From positions 1-5,357 of the forward strand of contig CALDSP010000302.1 in assembly GCA_937924465.1 (NCBI GenBank): a stretch of 5,357 nucleotides of DNA. Direction: 5' to 3'. The DNA is from an uncultured Leptospiraceae bacterium. Lineage in GTDB: Bacteria > Spirochaetota > Leptospiria > Leptospirales > Leptospiraceae. Both the position numbers and the translations under genes were made by a program. The notes beneath the pieces were generated by a model. It was not told the origin of the DNA. It did no database searches and saw nothing but the letters and a program-made list of their open reading frames with translations. Below, one piece after another: positions 1-5,357 of this stretch; the first letter of the stretch is position 1; each line of letters opens with the position of its first letter.

Positions 1-1893
1 AGAGATTTAGTAAAAGAAGCAAATCAAAGCTTAAATTCAAAATCGCAAACTCAAACTCAAGAACGAACAATTTCTAATTTTGAAAAAGGAAATTATATTA
101 GAATTAAAACATTAGAAGACCTAAATACGTTATGTAACAAATTAAAAACTCAAAAAATTTTATCTGTAGATACAGAAACCACTTCTACCAATCCAATGCA
201 TGCAGAAATTTTAGGAATTTCTTTTAGTTTTGAAGAAAAACTAGGTTACTATATTCCTGTTCAATATGTAAAATCTAAGTTTAATATAGAATCTTTTTCC
301 ATTCAAATTATAGTAGAAAAATTTAAGAATATATTAGAAAATCCAAATATACTTAAAGTTGGACAAAATATTAAATATGATTCAATCATACTAAAAAAAT
401 ATGGAATTGATCTAAAACCAATTCATTTTGATACCATGCTTGCCAGTTATGTTTTAAGACCAGATGGTAGAAAACATAATATGGACGACTTAGCTGCTGA
501 ATTTCTTGGATATAAAACTATTACTTATGAAGAGCTAACCAAAAAAGGAAAAAAACAAGTTCCACTTTACGAAATTCCTTTAGATGAAGTTACAGAATAT
601 GCAGGAGAAGATGCAGACATTACACTTAGACTTTATAATAAATTGAAATTAGAAGTAAAAAAACAATCCTTACAAGATGTCTTAGAAAACATTGAAACTC
701 CTCTTATCACCGTCTTAAGAGATATGGAAATGGATGGAGTAAGTATTGATGCCAAGTATTTAAAAGAACTTTCTCATGAATATCATAACAGAGTAAAAGA
801 ACTCGAAAAAGAAATTTATAAACTTGTAGGACATCCATTTAACCTAAATTCAACAAAGGAATTGCAATTCGTACTGTACCAAGAACTTAAACTCCCAGAA
901 GTCAAAAAAACAGCTACAGGTGTTTCTACAGATCATTTTGTTTTAGAAACTCTTGTAGAGAAACATTCTGTGGTTCCCTTACTTTTAGAATACCGTAAAC
1001 TTACCAAACTTTTAAGTACGTACATTGATGCCCTTCCAAAAATGATTCATCCTACTACAAAACGAATTCATACAAGTTACAATCAAACCATAGCAGCAAC
1101 GGGTAGGCTTTCTTCTACAGAACCTAATTTACAAAATATACCCATCAAAGACCAAGAAGGAAAACAAATCCGAAAAGCCTTTGTGCCTGTTTCAGAAGAT
1201 TATGAAATTTTGAGTTTAGATTACTCTCAAATTGAACTGCGAATTATGGCTCACTTTAGTCAAGACTCAAATATGATACATGCTTATCAAAACAATTTAG
1301 ATATTCATAGACAAACAGCTAGTGCGTTGTTTGGTATAGAGGAAAATTTAGTTACTTCCGAACAAAGAAACAAAGCTAAAATTGTAAACTTTTCTGTTAT
1401 TTATGGTACGAGTGCTTATGGGCTTTCAACACAATTAGGGATTTCTAAAACAGAAGCTGGGATTTTCATAGATAAATACTTTTTAAAATATCCTAAAGTA
1501 AAAGAATTCATGGAAAAGATTTCTAAAGAATGCTTTGAAAAAGGTTATGTAGAAACCCTTACTGGTAGAAGACGTTACATTCCTGAAATTAAATCTAATA
1601 AAAGGCAAGAAGTAGAAGCAGCAAAAAGGATTGCAATCAATAGTCCTATCCAAGGTACCTCTGCCGATATGATTAAAATTGCCATGATCCGAATTCATGA
1701 ACACTTACATAAAAACCAAAAAAAATCTAAAATGATTTTGCAAGTACATGATGAGCTAGTCTTTGAAGTGCATAAAAAAGAAAAAGAAGAAATCTTTCAA
1801 ATTGCCAAACAAGAAATGGAAAATGCTGTGCGTCTAAGTGTTCCTGTTGTAGTAGAAGGTAGCTTTGGTAAAAGTTGGGCAGATACCAAATAA
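1..1893 (+). CDS. polA: DNA polymerase I, 3' portion (proofreading and polymerase domains), 5' end outside the window
   Basis: Family A DNA polymerase, which in bacteria fills repair gaps and replaces Okazaki RNA primers. The frame is open from base 1 and ends at TAA 1891-1893, giving 630 visible residues. The ATG at 196 is internal, because the exonuclease motif DTET lies upstream of it at residues 57-60. About 300 N-terminal residues (5'-nuclease domain) are missing by comparison with E. coli PolA (928 aa). Visible order: polar Gln/Ser/Thr-rich linker (about 1-35); 3'-5' exonuclease with D57/E59 (Exo I), D127 in KYD (Exo II) and Y200/D204 in YAGED (Exo III); polymerase with motif A DYSQIE (D407, E412), motif B (R456, K460, F464, Y468) and motif C VHDE (D584, E585). 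Spacing from motif A to B to C equals that of E. coli (57 and 120 residues), so there are no indels in the catalytic core. Both proofreading and synthesis should be active. The gene ends normally with SFGKSWADTK. Confidence 0.97.
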   Translation, partial: RDLVKEANQSLNSKSQTQTQERTISNFEKGNYIRIKTLEDLNTLCNKLKTQKILSVDTETTSTNPMHAEILGISFSFEEKLGYYIPVQYVKSKFNIESFSIQIIVEKFKNILENPNILKVGQNIKYDSIILKKYGIDLKPIHFDTMLASYVLRPDGRKHNMDDLAAEFLGYKTITYEELTKKGKKQVPLYEIPLDEVTEYAGEDADITLRLYNKLKLEVKKQSLQDVLENIETPLITVLRDMEMDGVSIDAKYLKELSHEYHNRVKELEKEIYKLVGHPFNLNSTKELQFVLYQELKLPEVKKTATGVSTDHFVLETLVEKHSVVPLLLEYRKLTKLLSTYIDALPKMIHPTTKRIHTSYNQTIAATGRLSSTEPNLQNIPIKDQEGKQIRKAFVPVSEDYEILSLDYSQIELRIMAHFSQDSNMIHAYQNNLDIHRQTASALFGIEENLVTSEQRNKAKIVNFSVIYGTSAYGLSTQLGISKTEAGIFIDKYFLKYPKVKEFMEKISKECFEKGYVETLTGRRRYIPEIKSNKRQEVEAAKRIAINSPIQGTSADMIKIAMIRIHEHLHKNQKKSKMILQVHDELVFEVHKKEKEEIFQIAKQEMENAVRLSVPVVVEGSFGKSWADTK

Positions 1894-1896
1894 GAC

Positions 1897-1926
1897 TTGA
1901 GTAAACAAGTATTTAGAATTTTATAA
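1897..1926 (+). promoter_or_regulatory. Weak sigma-70-like promoter candidate for ppc
   Basis: TTGAGT (1897-1902) lies 17-18 bases before TTTATA/TTATAA (1920-1926), a fair match to the -35 and -10 consensus. It would give a leader of about 30 bases ahead of the ppc start. Such matches arise easily by chance in AT-rich DNA, and ppc could equally be read through from polA, so this is only a candidate. Confidence 0.2.
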
Positions 1927-1949
1927 ACAAAAACTTTATACGTTTTATT

Positions 1950-1954
1950 AGGAG
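1950..1954 (+). promoter_or_regulatory. Ribosome binding site of ppc
   Basis: AGGAG, seven bases before the ATG at 1962, is a near-ideal Shine-Dalgarno sequence at near-ideal spacing. It fixes the ppc start, since no alternative in-frame start nearby is as well placed. Confidence 0.8.
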
Positions 1955-1961
1955 CCAACTT

Positions 1962-4706
1962 ATGTATCCCCAAAAATCTTTTTCTATTATTGAAAAAACG
2001 CAAGAGGATGTAGAATTTTTAATAGATTGTTTTCGAGAAGTCTTAGAAGAACTAGGAGAAAAAGAACTCACTTCTTATTTGCCTTTTTCGGAACAAGAAA
2101 TCCCAGAGATTACTCAAAACATTGAAAAAGTCATAGAGGCTATTTCCATTGCTTATCAACTTTTGAATATGTCAGAAGAAAATGCTTATGTACAATTTCG
2201 ACGTTATTATGAAAAAGAATACGGAATTGAAAAAGTGCCGGGTTTACTTGCTGGAGTTTTTAAAAATCTTTTAGAAAACGGTATCAAAGAAGACGATATT
2301 ATAGAAGAAATTTCAAACATTCATATTGAACCAGTCTTAACTGCTCACCCAACGGAAGCAAAGCGCGCAACTATCTTAGAACATCATAGAGAATTATATT
2401 TAAAACTTGTAAAGAAAGAAAATCCCATTTGGACACCAAGTGAGTTTTTAGAAATTAGGCATGAAATTAAAACTTCTATAGAAAGGCTCATTCGCACAGG
2501 AGAAATTTTTCTAGAAAAACCCGATGTTCCTTCTGAAAGAAGAAATATTATTCATTATATTAAAAATGTTTTTCCTGTAGTAATTCCTAAATTATATTTA
2601 AATTTCTATTATGCATGGGAAAAAATGGGATTAAATATTAGTATATTAGAAAATACTAATATACTTCCAAAGGTAACAATTGGAAATTGGGTAGGTGGAG
2701 ATAGAGATGGACATCCCTTTGTAACAGCAGAGGTTACCTATGAAACTCTAACAATGTTTAGAGATCTAGCCCTAGAACTTCATGAACAAAATTTAAAACA
2801 ACTGATAAGAAAACTTAGTCTTTCAGAAAGAATCCAGTCCCCTCCTCTAAATCTCATAAAAAGACTAAACGAAATGAAAGAAGAAATAGGATCTGATGCA
2901 AAAAAACTTATTGACCGAAATCCAGAAGAGGCTTGGAGACAATACTGTAGTTTAGTATTACATAAACTTCCCAAATCAACAAAACTTGAACTTGAAACTT
3001 ACCATTACAAAAATTTTAAAGAACTATTGAATGACATTTTAATTTTAAAAGAATCTCTTTTACAAATTAAAGCCAAACATATAGCTTTTTATGATTTATT
3101 ACCAGTAGAAATTTTAATTCGTTCTTATGGATTTCACTGTGTAGCCTTGGATATTCGTCAAAATAGTAAATTTCATGATCTTGCCATGACTCAAATTTTA
3201 AAAACAGCAGGATATGAAGACTATGATTATATAAATTGGAATGAAGAGAAAAGAAAAAATTTTTTAAATGAAGAGTTAAAATCCTTTCGTCCTTTTTTAC
3301 TTCCAGACATGAAAGCAGGTAGTGAAGCTGACGCAGTTCTTTCTTGCTATAAAGCCATTCATGAATATGTAAAAAAATATGGATATAATGGAATTGGTTC
3401 TTTGATTGTTAGTATGACGCGTAACGTCTCTGACTTGCTTTTGATTTATATTTTTCAAAGAGAAGTAGGGCTTTTAATTCATACAGAAAAAGGAATGGCA
3501 TCTCCTATTCAGGTGGTTCCCCTTTTTGAAACTATAGAGGATCTAGAAAATGCTCCCAAAATTCTAGAAGAGTTTTTATCTCATCCCGTTACTAGAAACA
3601 GTTTAGAATTACAAAAAAAAATCAAAGAATACAAATTTTCTTATCAACAGGCTATGCTTGGTTATAGCGATAGTAATAAAGATGGTGGAATTTTAGCAAG
3701 CCAATGGGGACTTTATAAAGCCCAAAAAAAACTAACACAGCTTGCTGAATCTAAAAATATAAAACTTGAGTTCTTTCATGGAAGAGGAGGAACCATAAGT
3801 CGAGGAGGTGGCAAAACTCATAGATTTTTAGAAGCTTTACCTTCTCCTACTCTCTCTGGAAAGATTCGCATGACTGTGCAAGGGGAAACAATTGCCCAAC
3901 AGTTTGCCAATTTTGTAAGTGCAACTTATAATTTAGAAATCTTCTTAGCAGGTACTATACAAGCTACTTTACTTCATAAAAAGAAAGGTTTCTTTACTCA
4001 TCCCATGGAAAGTACTTTAGAAAAGTTAGCTAAGTATAGTAAACAAAAATACCAAGATCTACTACACACTGAAAAGTTTGTAGAGTTCTATTCTCAGGCT
4101 ACTCCCATAGATGCTATTGAAAATAGTAAAATTGGTTCAAGACCAGTAAGACGCACAGGACAAAGAACCTTAGCCGATTTACGAGCTATTCCTTGGGTGT
4201 TTAGTTGGAATCAGTCAAGATTTTTTCTACCTAGTTGGTATGGAGTTGGAACAGCTCTTAATAAATTAAAACAAGAATTTTTAAATGAGTTTTATGAACT
4301 ATGCAAACATACTAATTCTTGGGAGTTTTTACGTTATGTGCTAAAAAATATTGAGACTAGTGTTTATACTGCATCTCCTGAAATCATGGTAGAGTACTCT
4401 AAACTAGTAGAGGATGAACTGTTACGTAAAAAAATTATTCAAGACATTCAAGAAGAGTATAACCAAACCATTCTTATATTAGATGAGGTTTTAGGCGGAA
4501 GTGTACAACAGAGACGTCCTAAGTTATTCAAAAGTATTGCAATTCGAAATAGTGGTTTAAAGTCTTTACACAAGTTACAGATTTCTCTTTTGAGTGAATG
4601 GAGAGTTTTACAAAAATTAGAAAAACATTCGCAAGCTGAAAAGGTTTTAAATAGACTCTTGTTAACTGTAAATGCCATAGCTAGTGCTTTACGAACTACA
4701 GGATAA
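1962..4706 (+). CDS. ppc: Phosphoenolpyruvate carboxylase
   Basis: Cytosolic enzyme that carboxylates phosphoenolpyruvate with bicarbonate to oxaloacetate and phosphate, replenishing the TCA cycle. The protein is intact at 914 residues, against 883 in E. coli. Recognised motifs in order: TAHPTE with catalytic H129 (E. coli H138); GGDRDG (245-250); LDIRQ with R399 (R396); PLFET with metal ligand E523 (E506); GYSDSNKD with metal ligand D570 and K573 (D543, K546); FHGRGG with H606 and R608 (H579, R581); SRGG with R614 (R587); GSRP (725-728); AIPWVFSW; and a C-terminus ending RTTG. All catalytic residues I could align are present. Oddities: about 36 extra residues lie between H129 and K573, ten of them between the two metal ligands. 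Ser613 replaces the Gly of GRGG. Two of four aspartate-inhibitor residues differ (N796 for K773, T912 for N881). The start is set by the AGGAG at 1950. polA lies 68 bp upstream and convergent queC begins 3 bp past the stop. Regulation by aspartate is therefore uncertain; catalytic identity is not. Confidence 0.98.
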   Translation: MYPQKSFSIIEKTQEDVEFLIDCFREVLEELGEKELTSYLPFSEQEIPEITQNIEKVIEAISIAYQLLNMSEENAYVQFRRYYEKEYGIEKVPGLLAGVFKNLLENGIKEDDIIEEISNIHIEPVLTAHPTEAKRATILEHHRELYLKLVKKENPIWTPSEFLEIRHEIKTSIERLIRTGEIFLEKPDVPSERRNIIHYIKNVFPVVIPKLYLNFYYAWEKMGLNISILENTNILPKVTIGNWVGGDRDGHPFVTAEVTYETLTMFRDLALELHEQNLKQLIRKLSLSERIQSPPLNLIKRLNEMKEEIGSDAKKLIDRNPEEAWRQYCSLVLHKLPKSTKLELETYHYKNFKELLNDILILKESLLQIKAKHIAFYDLLPVEILIRSYGFHCVALDIRQNSKFHDLAMTQILKTAGYEDYDYINWNEEKRKNFLNEELKSFRPFLLPDMKAGSEADAVLSCYKAIHEYVKKYGYNGIGSLIVSMTRNVSDLLLIYIFQREVGLLIHTEKGMASPIQVVPLFETIEDLENAPKILEEFLSHPVTRNSLELQKKIKEYKFSYQQAMLGYSDSNKDGGILASQWGLYKAQKKLTQLAESKNIKLEFFHGRGGTISRGGGKTHRFLEALPSPTLSGKIRMTVQGETIAQQFANFVSATYNLEIFLAGTIQATLLHKKKGFFTHPMESTLEKLAKYSKQKYQDLLHTEKFVEFYSQATPIDAIENSKIGSRPVRRTGQRTLADLRAIPWVFSWNQSRFFLPSWYGVGTALNKLKQEFLNEFYELCKHTNSWEFLRYVLKNIETSVYTASPEIMVEYSKLVEDELLRKKIIQDIQEEYNQTILILDEVLGGSVQQRRPKLFKSIAIRNSGLKSLHKLQISLLSEWRVLQKLEKHSQAEKVLNRLLLTVNAIASALRTTG
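2635..2662. repeat. Inverted repeat inside ppc
   Basis: ATATTAGTAT (2635-2644) and ATACTAATAT (2653-2662) are perfect 10-base reverse complements around an 8-base loop. All but two of the paired bases are A/T, and the DNA encodes the self-similar peptide NISILENTNIL. It is probably a by-product of coding and base composition. Confidence 0.5.
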
Positions 4707-4720
4707 ATTTTATTTATCTT
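4700..4720. repeat. AT-rich inverted repeat spanning the stop codons of ppc and queC
   Basis: GATAAAT (4702-4708) pairs perfectly with ATTTATC (4712-4718) across a three-base TTT loop. One G-U and one A-U pair extend it outward to 4700-4720. The ppc TAA (4704-4706) and the reverse-strand queC TAA (4710-4712) both lie inside. The stem is weak and no T-run follows on either strand, so it is not a canonical terminator. Its symmetry would give both mRNAs the same fold at the stop codon. Confidence 0.5.
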
Positions 4721-5357
4721 CAATTCCAGCCTCTTCGAAACCTTTTTTTCGAAGAGTGCAACTTTCACATTTTCCACAAGGTTTTCCATTTATAGGTGAA
4801 TAACAGGAATGCGTTTTATTAAAAGGAACTCCTAATTTAGCACCTAACGTAACAATTTCTTTTTTAGTCATTTGTATAAGAGGAGTTACAATTTGAATAG
4901 CCTTTCCTTCATTTCCAACTTTTGTTGCAAGCTTACTTGTTTCTTGAAAAGATTTTATAAATTCTCCTCTACAATCTGGATAACCTGAATAATCTAAAGC
5001 ATTTACCCCAATATAAATTTTTTGAAAATTTTGACTTTCTGCATACGACAAAGCAAAAGATAAAAAGAGTAAATTTCTAGCTGGAACGTAAGTAATTGGG
5101 ATTTTATTTTTATTTGGTTGAAATTTAGGAACCTCTATTTTTTCATTTACTAAAGCAGAGGAAGAAAAAATCTCTGCTGGAATTTTAATTATGTGATGGG
5201 GAATGTTCAAACTTTTTGTAATTTGTTTTGCTTTAGTAAGTTCAATTTTATGTTTTTGTTGGTAATAAAATGAGATTGCTTCTACAGTTTCTTTTTGAGA
5301 CTTAGCTAAATACAAACAAACAGTAGAATCTAAGCCACCAGAATAAATGATTAGACT
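4710..5357 (-). CDS. queC: 7-cyano-7-deazaguanine (preQ0) synthase, N-terminal few residues outside the window
   Basis: QueC converts 7-carboxy-7-deazaguanine, ammonia and ATP to preQ0, the nitrile precursor of queuosine in tRNA. 215 residues are visible. The frame stays open to 5357, and the TTG at 5313-5315 is an internal Leu codon, since the PP-loop ATP-binding motif SGGLDST lies upstream of it (visible residues 6-12). Only a handful of N-terminal residues should be missing. Other family hallmarks follow in order: the FYYQQKH segment corresponding to FDYGQRH in E. coli; YVPARN; the signature DYSGYPDCR; and four zinc-ligand cysteines in the C-terminal CYSPINGKPCGKCESC (codons at 4803, 4776, 4767 and 4758, read leftward). 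Family length is about 220-230, so the protein looks complete apart from the edge. The gene converges on ppc with 3 bp between stops. Its promoter and any queD/queE/queF neighbours would lie beyond the right edge. Confidence 0.96.
   Translation of the reverse strand, partial: SLIIYSGGLDSTVCLYLAKSQKETVEAISFYYQQKHKIELTKAKQITKSLNIPHHIIKIPAEIFSSSALVNEKIEVPKFQPNKNKIPITYVPARNLLFLSFALSYAESQNFQKIYIGVNALDYSGYPDCRGEFIKSFQETSKLATKVGNEGKAIQIVTPLIQMTKKEIVTLGAKLGVPFNKTHSCYSPINGKPCGKCESCTLRKKGFEEAGIEDK
4731..4756. repeat. Perfect 10-bp hairpin in the queC 3' end, just past ppc; possible mRNA 3'-end element
   Basis: CTCTTCGAAA (4731-4740) and TTTCGAAGAG (4747-4756) are exact reverse complements around a 6-base loop. 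A single bulge at 4757 allows two more G-C pairs (4729-4730 with 4758-4759). It starts 25 bases after the ppc stop and overlaps queC codons for TLRKKGFEE. Neither strand shows a U-run after the stem, so factor-independent termination is doubtful. A role as an RNA 3'-end stabiliser for ppc is an inference; a coding coincidence is the alternative. Confidence 0.55.

Noticed and set aside
196..198. ATG as the start of polA
   Set aside because: The frame stays open to base 1, and the essential exonuclease residues D57 and E59 are encoded upstream of this ATG at 169-177.
541..558. A-rich stretch in polA as a possible frameshift or slippage site
   Set aside because: It encodes TKKGKKQ, matching the GKGKKQ-like segment common in PolA proteins, and the frame continues intact on both sides.
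1483..1704. Reverse-strand open frame within polA
   Set aside because: It lies opposite conserved polymerase motifs, resembles no family I know and is a shadow of AT-rich coding sequence.
1895..1910. Possible polA terminator: ACTTG and CAAGT around a 6-base loop
   Set aside because: The stem is only five pairs, is not GC-rich and is followed by mixed A/T sequence rather than a T-run.
4743..4749. A7 run in queC as a programmed frameshift site
   Set aside because: A -1 shift here would only swap the last ten residues for about eight others, and the normal frame gives the expected conserved QueC end. Runs of A are common in this genome.
4448..4789. Reverse-strand open frame across the ppc end and queC end
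   Set aside because: It overlaps both real genes in another frame, has no recognisable domain and its sequence is explained by the coding of ppc and queC.
5313..5315. TTG as the start of queC
   Set aside because: The ATP-binding motif SGGLDST is encoded upstream of it in the same frame, so this is an internal leucine.

Overview
This AT-rich bacterial window (about 30% G+C by eye) is almost entirely coding. It holds three housekeeping genes: the 3' two-thirds of a DNA polymerase I gene (polA, + strand), a complete phosphoenolpyruvate carboxylase gene (ppc, + strand) and nearly all of a 7-cyano-7-deazaguanine synthase gene (queC, - strand). The organism is a bacterium with A/T-ending codons. 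The PEPC is a divergent, longer-than-E. coli type, but I cannot place the organism at phylum level from the sequence alone.

Layout. Positions 1-1893: polA is open from the first base, so its start and its 5'-nuclease domain lie upstream of the window. The proofreading and polymerase domains are complete and keep every catalytic motif. Positions 1894-1961: a 68-bp spacer with a good ribosome binding site for ppc, a weak promoter candidate and no convincing terminator. Positions 1962-4706: an intact 914-residue PEPC. Positions 4707-4709: three bases between two convergent stop codons. Positions 4710-5357: queC on the opposite strand, open to the window edge and lacking only its first few codons.

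The three genes belong to separate processes: DNA repair and Okazaki-fragment processing, anaplerotic CO2 fixation into oxaloacetate, and queuosine precursor synthesis. Nothing here suggests a shared pathway. polA and ppc could be co-transcribed. ppc and queC converge tail to tail, and two inverted repeats sit at their junction, one spanning both stop codons and one inside the queC 3' end.

I found no mobile element, CRISPR array, RNA gene, phage gene or obvious new system. The points most worth a second look are the altered aspartate-inhibitor site of the PEPC and the structured, nearly gapless ppc/queC convergent junction.
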